Of a stretch of 64,000 bases of DNA, positions 50,828-60,056 are shown piece after piece. Below the pieces are notes generated by a model, which worked only from the letters and a program-made list of their open reading frames with translations, was not told the origin of the DNA and did no database searches. The position numbers and the translations under genes are program-made. Position 1 is the stretch's first letter. Every line of letters starts with the position of its first letter. Source of the stretch: CAVOEB01 sp965249645 (GTDB taxonomy: Bacteria > Pseudomonadota > Alphaproteobacteria > UBA828 > JAPUJA01). The stretch spans positions 1 to 64,000 of the forward strand of contig CBDFML010000007.1 in assembly GCA_965249645.1 (NCBI GenBank), given 5' to 3'.

Positions 50828-51435
50828 GGCCAAGGGAGAGAAATATCATGAGAGCTGCCCGATTTTACGAGCCCGGCGCGCCGCTCGTCGTCGAGGAGGT
50901 GCCCGATCCCGAGCTGCAACCGGGTGCTGTTGTGGTTCGGGTGCTGGCCGCATTCGTGCCGCCCTATTTCGCCGAGATGATCGACGGACGGATATCGTAC
51001 CCGTTGCCGCCGCTGCCCTTCACACCAGGCATGGACACCATCGGCGAGGTGATTGAGGTGGCCGACGACGTCTCGGGCCTGGAAGTGAGCCAGAGGGTAT
51101 TTTGCGATCATTACTACAACACGGTCAATATCGGGGGACGGGCGGAATCCTGTTATGTAGGCGTCTTCGGCAAGGGCGAGCGATCGCAGAAGATACTCGC
51201 CCGCTGGCACGACGGCAGCTTCGCCGAAAAAATGATGCTGCCTGCGGAATGTTTCACCCCGCTGGGCGGAGCGGCGGATATCGACCCGGCAAAGCTGGTC
51301 CGGATCGGCTGGTTCGGCACCTGCTACGGTGCCATGGTCCGCTCGACTTTCCGGCCCGGCCACACGGTGCTGGTCAATGCGGCGACGGGCCTAGTTGGCG
51401 CGGCGGGGGTACTGCTCGCGCTCGCCATGGGGGCA
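50423..51435 (+). repeat. direct repeat of about 1 kb, copy 1
   Basis: From ACCGACATCGCG at 50423 no difference is visible from 62988-64000, through the NTF2-fold gene and the first 588 bases of the dehydrogenase gene. The second copy runs off the window, so the true repeat is longer. Identity at all positions I compared implies a recent duplication or gene conversion. Confidence 0.9.
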
Positions 51436-51915
51436 GGCCGGATCGTGGCGCTGGGACGAAAAGAACCTGTGCTCGACGAGCTTTGCGCGCTCGATCCCCG
51501 CCGGGTCTCGGCGGTCCGGATCGCAGGCGCGGCGGACGATGCGCCCGCGATTCTCGACGCGGTCGACAGCGGCGCCGACATCATGCTCGACTGCGTCGGC
51601 GACATCCCCGACCCCGCCTCGACCCAGAACGCGCTTGCCGCCCTGGGACCCTACGGCTGTGCCCTGTTCGTGGGCGGCTGCTTCGGCGATCTCACGGTCA
51701 ACTACAAATGGATGCTGGACAAGCAGATCACGATGCTGGGATCGAGCTGGTATCCCCGTCAGGGCACCGCGGAAATGCTCGGCATGATCGCCACCGGGGC
51801 GCTCGGTGCCGAGGCCCTGCGGGCGCGGATCTTCTCTCTCGATGAAGCGAACGAGGCGGTGCAGTGGGCCGAGAGTGGGCCCGGCGGGTTGGAGCACGCG
51901 GCGCTCGTGCCGTGA
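50848..51915 (+). CDS. medium-chain alcohol dehydrogenase-like protein, copy 1
   Basis: 355 residues. The GroES-like N-terminal domain (LPFTPGMDTIGEVIEVADDV) is followed by a Rossmann domain with NAATGLVGAAGVLLALAMGA. The usual Cys/His zinc ligands of zinc alcohol dehydrogenases are not obvious, so it may be a zinc-free quinone-reductase-like member. AAGGGAGAG precedes the ATG at 50848. Its stop lies five bases from the convergent decayed dimethylformamidase gene. Confidence 0.87.
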   Translation: MRAARFYEPGAPLVVEEVPDPELQPGAVVVRVLAAFVPPYFAEMIDGRISYPLPPLPFTPGMDTIGEVIEVADDVSGLEVSQRVFCDHYYNTVNIGGRAESCYVGVFGKGERSQKILARWHDGSFAEKMMLPAECFTPLGGAADIDPAKLVRIGWFGTCYGAMVRSTFRPGHTVLVNAATGLVGAAGVLLALAMGAGRIVALGRKEPVLDELCALDPRRVSAVRIAGAADDAPAILDAVDSGADIMLDCVGDIPDPASTQNALAALGPYGCALFVGGCFGDLTVNYKWMLDKQITMLGSSWYPRQGTAEMLGMIATGALGAEALRARIFSLDEANEAVQWAESGPGGLEHAALVP

Positions 51916-51919
51916 GGTT

Positions 51920-54227
51920 CTAGCCGCCCGGATCCTCGTCGCATGCGGTCGGGAAGGGCTTTGGATCAAGGAATCGTTTCAGCACGTTCCGTGTGATGCG
52001 CGAGACGTTGTTGCGGTGGTTCGCGTGAGCGAGGCTGTTGATCCAGGTCATGGAGCTCGCCGAAAAGACCGCGCCACCCCGCCCGGTGGTAAAGAACGTC
52101 ATATCGCCCCGAGCCATCGGGTGTTCCTGCCCGCCGCGCCCGGAGCCGGGTTGCAGGGTCTCATCGAGAGAAACGAAATAATTGTCGGTATGATTTTCCG
52201 ATGACGCGAGGACGTACGCGTTGCACGGCGTGCCCAGCGCCCTATTCGCGCGCTCGAGTTCAAGTCCCGCCGTTCCGCCTCCGACTTGGCCGAAATCGCC
52301 GATCCGCTCGTCACGGCCGATACCCTCGAAAATAAACGCCACCTCAGGAAGCCAACTGTCGGACCGGCGGCGGAAGTAGGTCGAAATGTCGCCGTCCTAG
52401 GTCGAGAAGCCGACGCCGACGAGAGTGTTGGGCGCCTTGCCTTGGGCCCGCCACATACAGCCATAGTCGCCGTCGAAGCTGTGATACCCTTCGCTCGGCT
52501 CCGTGACCCAGGCGCGTATGCCGTTTTCCGTGCGCCGCACCTCGATTGCGCCCGGGCAATCCTTGCTGAAGGCGACGCGCCAGCAGAACCCGTTGCCGCC
52601 CAGATACATCAGACGCCCGCCGCCCTCGAGCCAGAACGCCAGCGCTGTACGTATCGCGGGCGAATAATATTCGGGATGGTCGGGCGTCATCACCACCTGA
52701 TAGGGCACCAGCAGGGTGAGGCCCTTCTCGTGCAGCTCCTCGTCGGTGATGACGTCGTAGTTCGAGCCCGTGGCGTCGAGCCAGTCGGTCAGGTGCGTGT
52801 CGGCGTTGAAGCCCCAGAGTTGAGAGCCGCCATAGGTGCCGTAAACTGCTTCGTATTTGGGTCGCATGTTGAGAATGGGACGCAGCCGCGAGGAATAGCA
52901 GACGCCGCTGCCATCGGAATTCGTATCGTAGAGCGGGTTGCCGTATTCCCGGTGCTGCTGGAGAAACACGTCCTGGGGATAGAGCATGCTGAGCTTGCCG
53001 CAGCCCAGTTCGGTGTCGTCATAGTCAAGTCCCACAATGCTCGTTGGCGTAAGCGACGTAGATGGCGGTGGGCAACAGGAGCGCAATCCGCTTTTCCTTA
53101 CCAGGCGCCGGGCCGACGGCGAAGGGGACGTAGTCTTCGTGAGGACCGGCGCGCAGCCGGGCGGCGTAAACGCCGCTCTTCAGGCTTGCTGGCACCGTGA
53201 ATTCGACGTCCAGCCGCCAGCCCGCGGCGTAGAGATCGTCGTCGTGGAAGTGAATGGCGCCCCACTGACCGGGATCGGCTTTCCAGTCCATCTCCTCGCC
53301 CTGCCAGTTCCAGCCGGTCACGGCATGGGCTGGAAGGTTGACCGTCTTGCCGTGCAGCCGGTTTGGCGCGGCGCCGATCACGGTTGTCGTGCGCATCTGC
53401 TGCGAAAAATCCCACGCGGCGACAAGATCGAGGTCGCGCAAGGCGTCGGGTCCGAACGCAAGGATTCCCATGGCCGCAGGCTTGAGGGCCCGACGGTAGA
53501 GACGCGGGTTGTCGAGCTTGCCGTTGAAGTGGGCGCGAGTGTGCCGGCCGGAACCGCCGAGAGCAGCCATGAGAAGAGATCCGTCGGCGCAAAACGGCCG
53601 CCGCGACGAGAGCATTTGTCGGCGGATCACCGGCTTCTGGCCGGGCGCGGGGAGCAACGGCTTTTGAAGGATGCGTACCGTGCGGATTACTCCGTCATGG
53701 CTGGCGGCGAGCAGGCACCATTGGCGTTCTCGGAGCCGCGTCTTCGTCGTGACGATCGTCGGGGCCTTGCGGCCGTCGCCCAGGCGCAGAGCGGGACAGC
53801 CGTCCTCGTCGATGACCAGGGCAAAGCCGGAGCGCGTGGCGTCGGACCAGCACCCGATCAGGCCCTGCTCGCCCGTCGCCGGCGTGGTCGGCCAGACCAT
53901 GACCTGAAGCGTGAAGCTCTCGAGGCCATCGAGAACTGCCGCGTCGTCGATGCGTACACAGGAGCCCGCGTGGATGGTCTGGCGACAACCCTCGTAACGC
54001 CGATTGGCGGGGATCTTGACGAGGATCTCCTTGAAGCCGGGGCCGGTGGGATTGGTGTCGCCGCAGCGCAGTCGGACGATATCGGCCCGAAAGGTATTGG
54101 GGCCGTCGCAATTGACCATGAACCGGACGGTCTCTCCCGGCCGGACGTGAAACCGGTCGACGTAGGCGGTGAGCTTCAGCCCGGGAAGATCGCCGTCCTT
54201 GAGGTTCTCGGGCTGCGGGACCGGGGT
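51920..54227 (-). pseudogene. N,N-dimethylformamidase large (beta) subunit, decayed
   Basis: The leftward frame shows TAYVDRFHVRPGETVRF at the front. A LamG/concanavalin-like region (FTLQVMVWPTTPATGEQGL, ALRLGDGRKA) follows, then the DMFase C-terminal domain with LLLPTAIYVAYANEH. A frameshift at about 53036 moves to DDTELGCGKLSMLYPQDV, SRLRPILNMRPKYEAVYG and GGRLMYLGGNGFCWRVAF. An in-frame TAG follows at 52397-52399 (GVGFST-stop-DGDISTYF), and the same frame runs on to 51920. No ATG lies at the front; CTG 54179 is the best start. The enzyme hydrolyses formamides to formate and amine. Confidence 0.8.
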
Positions 54228-54539
54228 CTAGTCGACGAGAGGCTCGCCCGTATGCCGAGCCCAGCGGGCCTTGAAGACATCCCAATCGACATCGTTTCGG
54301 TTGCGGTAGACCCTGTCGCGCAGGATCCTGAACGGCTTTCCGCACTCGCCGGGATGGAGCGCCAGAAACCAGCGGCGAAAGGGCTCCACGCAAAGCAGAA
54401 TGGGTTTGCCGGGCAGCGCCTCGCCGCGAAAAACGGTCAGGAGACGCCGCAGGTCGAGGCTGTGGTGGCCGACGGGGGTCTTGCGGAACTCCTCCGCGAG
54501 CTAGCGATCCTCGGGTCGAATCCGATAGATCGATGCCAT
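54228..54539 (-). pseudogene. N,N-dimethylformamidase small (alpha) subunit, nonsense mutation
   Basis: ATG 54539 opens MASIYRIRPEDR, then TAG (54501-54503, codon 13), then LAEEFRKTPVGHHSLDLRRL and CVEPFRRWFLAL up to WDVFKARWARHTGEPLVD and TAG at 54228. Size (103 codons here) and order directly before the large subunit fit DmfA1. The internal amber codon and the broken partner gene point to loss of the pathway. Confidence 0.7.
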
Positions 54540-54559
54540 CGACGACGCTCCATCCTGTG

Positions 54560-54587
54560 TGTGCCACATTCGATTATAGTTGGCACA
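54560..54587. promoter_or_regulatory. inverted repeat in the divergent dmf/GMC promoter region
   Basis: TGTGCCA (54560-54566) and TGGCACA (54581-54587) are perfect inverted arms 14 bases apart, between the divergent dimethylformamidase and GMC oxidoreductase genes. This is a likely operator for a dimeric regulator acting on one or both directions. The spacer CATTCGATTATAGT is AT-rich. Confidence 0.5.
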
Positions 54588-54627
54588 GTGCTGGGTAAGC
54601 TGCAACAGACGGGGTAAGGACAACGTC

Positions 54628-56274
54628 GTGGATCGAACGCCGGGATATGATTACATCATCGTCGGCGCGGGCTCGGCGGGCTGCGTCGTGGCGAACCGAC
54701 TCTCGGCCGATCCATCGGCGCGGGTCCTGCTGCTCGAGGCGGGCGGGAGCGACAATGATTGGCGCCTGCGCATGCCCGGCGCGCTCAATCTTGTCGCCTA
54801 CAACCCGCGCTACAACTGGTCCTACGAGACCGAGCCCCAGGAGCATCTCGACGGCCGGCGCATCGCCTGGCCCCGGGGCCGGGTGTTGGGCGGCTCCTCG
54901 TCGATCAACGGGATGGTCTATGTACGCGGCCACGCGGCCGACTACGACCGCTGGGCGGACGAGACCGGCGCGACCCACTGGGGCTTTGACCATGTACTGC
55001 CCTATTTCAAAGGTGCGCAAACCCACGCGCTGGGCGCTGACGGGTTTCGCGGCGGTGCGGGGCCCCTGAAGGTTTCGCGCGGCGCCTGTAACCATCCCCT
55101 CAACGTCGCCTTCATCGAGGCGGGGATCGCGGCCGGGTTCGACGCGAACGACGATCTCAACGGCGCCCGCCAGGAGGGTTTTGGCTGGGCCGATATGACC
55201 GTCCATAACGGCGTGCGCTGGAGCGCGTCGCGCGCCTATCTCGACCCCGTCCGTGACCGTGCAAACCTTGCCTTGCGCACGGGCGCGCGGGCATTGCGCG
55301 TGGTGATCGAGGGTGGCCGCGCCGTCGGCGTTGAAATCGCGACCGGTGGGGCGCGCCGGATCGTCCGGGCCGAGGCCGAGGTCGTGTTGTGCGGCGGGGC
55401 GATCAACTCGCCCCAGCTTCTGATGCTCTCGGGGCTGGGGCCCGCCGACGAGCTTGCCCGCCACGGCATCGTGCCCATTGCCAACCTTTTGGGTGTCGGG
55501 CACAACCTGCAGGACCATCTTGAACTTTATCTCAGCTACGCCTGCACCGCGCCCGTATCGCTCCGCGACGCGCTGCGTCCCCACAACAAGCTCCGTCACG
55601 GGCTCGAATGGTTCGCCTTCAAGCGCGGCCTCTGCGCATCGAGCCAGTTCGAGGCGATGGGCTTCGTCCGGCTCGACGGCGCGGCGCACCCGGACCTCCA
55701 GTTCCATTTTGTTCCCGTGGCCTACGATTACCAGGCCGAGCGCTTTCTCGACCGTCACGGCTTCGAGATCGAACCGGGGACCCTGCGTCCGACAAGCCGC
55801 GGCTGGCTTGCGTTGCGCTCCGCCGACCCGGCGGCGGCACCGGTGATCCAACCCAATTACCTCGAAACCGAAAAAGACCGCCACGATCTGCGCGCCGCGT
55901 TTCGCACCACCCGCGAGATCGCCGCCCAATCCCCGTTCGAGCGCTTGCGCGGGCCTGAGCTCGTACCCGGCCCCGAGGTTCGGAACGACGCCGAGATCGA
56001 CGCCTTCGTGCGTGCCTCTGCGGGCACGGTTTATCATCCTTGCGGCACCTGCCGCATGGGCGACGGCGAGGCCGCGGTGGTCGACGCGGAGGGGCGAGTT
56101 TACGGAGTCGACCGTTTGCGCGTGGTCGATGCTTCGATCATGCCGTCGCTGGTAAGCGGCAATCTCAACGCGCCGGTCATCATGATGGCTGAAAAACTTT
56201 CTGATGCCATCCGGGGCGAGCTACCCTTGGCGCCGGAACCCCCCCCCCGCGTGAGCGTCTGCCCCCCGTCTTGA
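54628..56274 (+). CDS. GMC-family oxidoreductase (choline/alcohol dehydrogenase-like)
   Basis: 548 residues from GTG 54628 (GGGGTAAGG upstream). The FAD motif is YIIVGAGSAGCVVANRLS. GMC signature 1 lies around GRVLGGSSSINGMVYVRGH and signature 2 around GGAINSPQLLMLSGLGP. The C-terminal catalytic His block is YHPCGTCRMGDG, with SGNLNAPVIMMAEK near the end. It oxidises an alcohol with FAD and passes electrons to a membrane acceptor. Cytoplasmic, no signal peptide. Normal length, intact. Confidence 0.92.
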   Translation: MDRTPGYDYIIVGAGSAGCVVANRLSADPSARVLLLEAGGSDNDWRLRMPGALNLVAYNPRYNWSYETEPQEHLDGRRIAWPRGRVLGGSSSINGMVYVRGHAADYDRWADETGATHWGFDHVLPYFKGAQTHALGADGFRGGAGPLKVSRGACNHPLNVAFIEAGIAAGFDANDDLNGARQEGFGWADMTVHNGVRWSASRAYLDPVRDRANLALRTGARALRVVIEGGRAVGVEIATGGARRIVRAEAEVVLCGGAINSPQLLMLSGLGPADELARHGIVPIANLLGVGHNLQDHLELYLSYACTAPVSLRDALRPHNKLRHGLEWFAFKRGLCASSQFEAMGFVRLDGAAHPDLQFHFVPVAYDYQAERFLDRHGFEIEPGTLRPTSRGWLALRSADPAAAPVIQPNYLETEKDRHDLRAAFRTTREIAAQSPFERLRGPELVPGPEVRNDAEIDAFVRASAGTVYHPCGTCRMGDGEAAVVDAEGRVYGVDRLRVVDASIMPSLVSGNLNAPVIMMAEKLSDAIRGELPLAPEPPPRVSVCPPS

Positions 56275-56298
56275 CGGCCTGCCCGAATCGGGTACATA

Positions 56299-56312
56299 TC
56301 TAGACGTCTAGA
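56299..56312. promoter_or_regulatory. palindromic operator for the GntR/HutC regulator
   Basis: TCTAGACGTCTAGA is a perfect 14-base palindrome located 24 bases before the GntR start codon. It fits the GT-N-TAGAC-like half sites of HutC-type GntR regulators. Autoregulation of the gene and of the operon behind it is the likely meaning. Confidence 0.65.
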
Positions 56313-56335
56313 CAATTAGATGAACGGGATACATC

Positions 56336-57178
56336 ATGGCGCGAACGGGCTCGGTTAAGCCGTTCCTCACCTCAGCGGAAGCCTTCGCGCTCGACCGCGA
56401 ATCGCCACTTCCCATCTACGTCCAGATCAAGCGGCGTCTGCTCTCGCTGATCGCGAGTTGGGACCGCATGGATCATCGCTTCTATACCGACGACGAGCTG
56501 TGCCGCCTGTTTGGCGTCAGCCGCATGACCGTGCGTCAAGCGGTCCAGGAACTTGTCGCCACGGGGCTGCTCGCTCGGAGCCGGGGCCGCGGCACGGCCG
56601 TGGTCGGCCAGAAGATCGACGAGCATTTCGGGCCGAAGATGGATTTCATCGACCAGTGGGCGACCCATGGCCGCTCCTTGAAACTGGAGTTGCTGGAGTT
56701 CGATCAAAGGCCGTGTCCAACCTCGATCACCCCGCTGCTGGAAGTGGCACCCAAGGCGCCGGTTCGCTATGTCGAGCGGCTGCGATTCGCCGGCGGCATC
56801 CCGATCTCGTGGGACAAGCGCTATCTGACGCTCGATGCGAGCCGGGGTCTGACGCGCGCCGACGTGAAGAGCCGCTCGCTGCTCGATGTGATCAATGCCA
56901 ACACGCCGTTCGATCACGGCGACATCCGCATCGAGGCGGCGCTCGCCCGGGGCGACGACGCCGAATGGCTCCAGCTTCTGCCCGGCGATCCCGTGCTCGT
57001 TCGCGAGGCAGTCTATGCCGATCGCACCGGCCGGCCCGCGATGGCGGGTCATTCCATCTACCGCGCCGATCAGGCACGCTATTCCATGCGCGTGCCGCTT
57101 AGTGGATCGGCGGAGTCCGAGGTCCAGGGTCGGGGCGAGTGGGGCGCGGTCGTCGAGTTCCGCAAGGCTGCATCATAG
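56336..57178 (+). CDS. GntR-family (HutC subfamily) transcription regulator
   Basis: 280 residues. The winged HTH is at residues about 25-95 (PLPIYVQIKRRLLSLIAS, LCRLFGVSRMTVRQAVQEL, GLLARSRGRGTAV). A UTRA ligand-binding domain follows (VRYVERLRFAGGIPISWDKR, LLPGDPVLVREAVYADRTGR). HutC-type members are repressors released by a pathway metabolite. A palindrome lies in its own leader, and it is the first gene before the diiron operon, with a 28-base gap. Confidence 0.92.
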   Translation: MARTGSVKPFLTSAEAFALDRESPLPIYVQIKRRLLSLIASWDRMDHRFYTDDELCRLFGVSRMTVRQAVQELVATGLLARSRGRGTAVVGQKIDEHFGPKMDFIDQWATHGRSLKLELLEFDQRPCPTSITPLLEVAPKAPVRYVERLRFAGGIPISWDKRYLTLDASRGLTRADVKSRSLLDVINANTPFDHGDIRIEAALARGDDAEWLQLLPGDPVLVREAVYADRTGRPAMAGHSIYRADQARYSMRVPLSGSAESEVQGRGEWGAVVEFRKAAS

Positions 57179-57206
57179 GGTGCCCGGCAATGCAGGGAGA
57201 GCGATC

Positions 57207-58142
57207 ATGAGCGCAACACCGGCAATTGTCGCCGAGCCAAGCCTGCTCGACGAGCCCGAACAACGCTTTCCCCTCGACCTCGACGTTCGGATTCCGAAGA
57301 TTCGGAGCCTGCTTCAACAGGCGACCAAATCCCAGTGGGATCCGCGCACGGACGTCGACTGGGACGCGCTCGACCTGACCGGGGTGAGTGATGAGCATAT
57401 CTGGGGAGCGCGGCAATATTGGAGCCGGCGCGCCTGGAGCGAGTACGGTGCCATCTCGGAAAGTCCGGCCCTGCAAATCCGCTTCTGCCAGCAACGGATC
57501 GAGCCCGACCTCCCCTTGTTTTTCACGATCCGGACCCAGGAAGAAGCCCGCCACGCGGAGGCCTGCTGGCTGATGGCCGAGAGGCTCGGCGGCTATATCG
57601 ACCGGCCCGTCGTGCCTGCCTATACGGGCGCCGTTGCGACTCACGGCGTGCGCAAGATGGCGCTCGATCCGGAGGTGCCGCTCGAGGCGATCATCGCGGC
57701 GCTGGTCTGCGCGGCCGAGGAAATCGCCATCGACGTATTCAAGCATCTGACCGAGATCACGACCAACCCGGTTGCCCGCACGATCCAGCGCCTGATCATG
57801 CGCGACGAGGTGCGCCACTGCGCCTTCGGCTGGCACTACATGGAACATCGCGTGCCCCGGATTTCCCCGGACGAGCTCGCGGCTGTCGAGAAGGCGGTCA
57901 TCATCATGATCGAGAAGGTCGAGCTCAACGGTTATCACAGCGCTTGGCTGGCCCCCGAATCGGATGCCTCCAAGGCGGAGGTCGAGGCCGACCGCCTGAC
58001 CTGGGAAGCCGGTCTCGGCTCCACCGTCGAAGAACTGGAGAAGCCCATCTTCGTCGACACGGTGCGACGGGTGCGCGAGCGCATGGTGCCCTGGAGGATC
58101 GCCCTGCCGGTCTTCCATCACCCCAAGCTCGGCGACGTCTGA
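57207..58142 (+). CDS. ferritin-like diiron protein, paralogue A
   Basis: 311 residues, all-helical. Two E-x-x-H iron motifs are present: QEEARHAEACW (about residue 112) and MRDEVRHCAFGWHYME (about residue 199). A further glutamate is in CAAEEIAIDVFKHL. This is the complete ligand set of ferritin-like diiron oxygenases and oxidases. AGGGAGA precedes the ATG at 57207. It is co-transcribed with paralogue B (13-base gap). The substrate is unknown; an O2-dependent oxygenase or N-oxygenase is the natural guess. Confidence 0.75.
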   Translation: MSATPAIVAEPSLLDEPEQRFPLDLDVRIPKIRSLLQQATKSQWDPRTDVDWDALDLTGVSDEHIWGARQYWSRRAWSEYGAISESPALQIRFCQQRIEPDLPLFFTIRTQEEARHAEACWLMAERLGGYIDRPVVPAYTGAVATHGVRKMALDPEVPLEAIIAALVCAAEEIAIDVFKHLTEITTNPVARTIQRLIMRDEVRHCAFGWHYMEHRVPRISPDELAAVEKAVIIMIEKVELNGYHSAWLAPESDASKAEVEADRLTWEAGLGSTVEELEKPIFVDTVRRVRERMVPWRIALPVFHHPKLGDV

Positions 58143-58155
58143 GGGCCCTCGGGCG

Positions 58156-59076
58156 ATGCCTGCTAATCCCTCCGCCGCTCCGACGCCTATCTATGTCGAG
58201 GACCGCTTCCCACTCGACCTGAGCTGCTCGATCGCGCCGGTTCGCGCGCTCTACGAGGCTGCAAAACAAGCGCGCTGGGACCCTTACCGCGATATCGCCT
58301 GGGGCCGGTTTACGGCGTCCCGCTTCGAAGCGCCCGTTCTCGATGCGGCGCGGCGCGTCTGGAGCCGGCGGGCCTGGATTGAATACACCGGCCTGGCCGA
58401 GACGCCCGCCTTGATCGTCCGCTTCTGCCTGGAGCGCGGCCGCGAGGCCGATCCCAAGCTTTTCCTGGCCGTCCAGAACACCGAGGAGGCCTGGCACATC
58501 GAGTGTCTCCATCGCTTCGCGGGATTGCTCGGCGGCTATGTCGACCGGCCAAGGGTCGCGGCCTGCGAGGCACTGTTCAACACGGTCCGCCACCGAGAGG
58601 CGTTGAGCGCGGAGACCTGCCTTGACGCCTTCGTTGCGGCCCATTGTGCGTTCGAGCACGAGCTTGACGTCGCGCTTTACGATGCGGCCTGCGCGACCGC
58701 CACCGAACCGTTGGCTTTGGACATCGCGCGCCGGATTTCGGCCGACAAGGGCCGTCACGCCGCCTTCGGCTGGGCCTATCTGGAGGAACGCGCAACCGGC
58801 TGGAACGATGCAACCCGCGAGGCCGTCGCGAGCGCAGTGGCGCGGACTCTCACCGACCAGGAGCTGCGGGGCTATCGCTGTCCGGCGCTCGGAGACGCAG
58901 GGCAGGGCGATGACGCGGCCGATGAGGAGATTGCCGCCGAAGCGGGGCTGGGCGGAATTGCCGCGGCGGAGGCCAAAATCTGCTTTGCCGGAGTGGTTGC
59001 CGATGCGCGCCGGCGCCTTGCCGCGCTCGGGGTCGAGCTGTCGGCGGTCAGCCATGACGCACTGGGAGTTCTGTGA
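58156..59076 (+). CDS. ferritin-like diiron protein, paralogue B (one ligand altered)
   Basis: 306 residues, collinear with paralogue A (both have RFPLDL at the start and WDP, VWSRRAWIEY, GGYVDRPRV blocks). The first E-x-x-H motif is kept (NTEEAWHIECL). The second reads SADKGRHAAFGWAYLEE, with Lys where the ligand Glu should be three residues before His. The metal site is thus probably incomplete, suggesting a pseudo-enzyme partner of A in a heterodimer. Stop and the next ATG are one base apart. Confidence 0.72.
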   Translation: MPANPSAAPTPIYVEDRFPLDLSCSIAPVRALYEAAKQARWDPYRDIAWGRFTASRFEAPVLDAARRVWSRRAWIEYTGLAETPALIVRFCLERGREADPKLFLAVQNTEEAWHIECLHRFAGLLGGYVDRPRVAACEALFNTVRHREALSAETCLDAFVAAHCAFEHELDVALYDAACATATEPLALDIARRISADKGRHAAFGWAYLEERATGWNDATREAVASAVARTLTDQELRGYRCPALGDAGQGDDAADEEIAAEAGLGGIAAAEAKICFAGVVADARRRLAALGVELSAVSHDALGVL

Positions 59077-59077
59077 C

Positions 59078-59977
59078 ATGGGCGATGGCGTTAAGACCGC
59101 AGCTCAACCGCTCGAGAGCGTTCTCAACGAGGGAATGGAGATCGAATACAATCTGCGCCTCCGTCACCCCGAGCGCGAGACCATCTACGCAGCCTGCCGT
59201 AATGCCAGCACCGTCGTGCGCGAGGCGATGGCGATGCGGTGCGACGTGTCTTACGGCCCCGGGCCGCGTCAGAGGCTCGATATTTTTCCAGCCGCCGAGC
59301 CGGGACCGGTGTTGCTGTTCTTTCATGGCGGGTATTGGCGGGCGCTGGATAAGGATATTTTCAGCTTCATCGCGCCCAGCTTCTTCGCGGCCGGCGTGAC
59401 AGTGGTTCTTGCCAATTACGATCTTGCGCCCACGGTCAGCGTCGAGCGCATCGTCGCCGAGAGCACTGAGGCGGTGGCCTGGGTTCGCGACCATGACGGC
59501 GAGATCAATGGCGATCCCGACCGTCTCGTCACCGCCGGCCATTCGGCGGGGGGCCATCTCGCGGTTTGCGCGCTGAACGGGCCTGACGGCAAGGCATCGG
59601 GAGTGCGGGGCGCAATCGCGATCTCGGGCCTGTTCGACCTCGGGCCGCTATGCGAAACCTCGATCAACGAGATGCTGCGACTCGATGCGCCGACCTGCGC
59701 CCGGGTCAGCCCGATCCGCCATATCGAGCCGTCGACGACGCCGTTGCTCCTCGCCGTGGGCGAGGGCGAGACGGCCGAATTTCGTCGCCAAAGCCTCAAT
59801 TTCGCGGCGGCCTGGCAAGCCCGGGGCAACGTCTGCGACATTCAGTGTCTGCCCGAGTTGACCCATTTCGATATCATCGTCGAGTTTGCGCGCGAGGGCA
59901 GTGCGCTGCATCAGGCCTGTCGTACGTTTATCGAGCGGGTTACCGTGCCTGATGAGAGGCAAGATGAGGACAGGTAG
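59078..59977 (+). CDS. alpha/beta hydrolase (arylformamidase/esterase-like)
   Basis: 299 residues. The oxyanion HGG motif is in LLFFHGGYWRALDKD, the nucleophile elbow is TAGHSAGGHLAV, and the catalytic His is in LPELTHFDIIVEF. The arrangement and the short lid resemble kynurenine-formamidase-like hydrolases (alpha/beta hydrolase fold 3). Translationally tied to diiron B (TGACATG). It may hydrolyse a formamide or ester formed by the diiron pair (inference). Confidence 0.85.
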   Translation: MGDGVKTAAQPLESVLNEGMEIEYNLRLRHPERETIYAACRNASTVVREAMAMRCDVSYGPGPRQRLDIFPAAEPGPVLLFFHGGYWRALDKDIFSFIAPSFFAAGVTVVLANYDLAPTVSVERIVAESTEAVAWVRDHDGEINGDPDRLVTAGHSAGGHLAVCALNGPDGKASGVRGAIAISGLFDLGPLCETSINEMLRLDAPTCARVSPIRHIEPSTTPLLLAVGEGETAEFRRQSLNFAAAWQARGNVCDIQCLPELTHFDIIVEFAREGSALHQACRTFIERVTVPDERQDEDR

Positions 59978-60056
59978 ACGGCGGCGAGAATCGCCGCTCG
60001 GACGAGATGAGGGGCGGGTTCGCGAAAGGGCCGCCCGCAACACCAGGGAGAGAGAG

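Noticed and set aside
52397..54503. Recoding of TAG as an amino acid (amber suppression) in the dimethylformamidase genes
   Set aside because: A frameshift in the same gene, no start codon, and normal TAG stops in intact genes nearby (for example 50827) make decay simpler.
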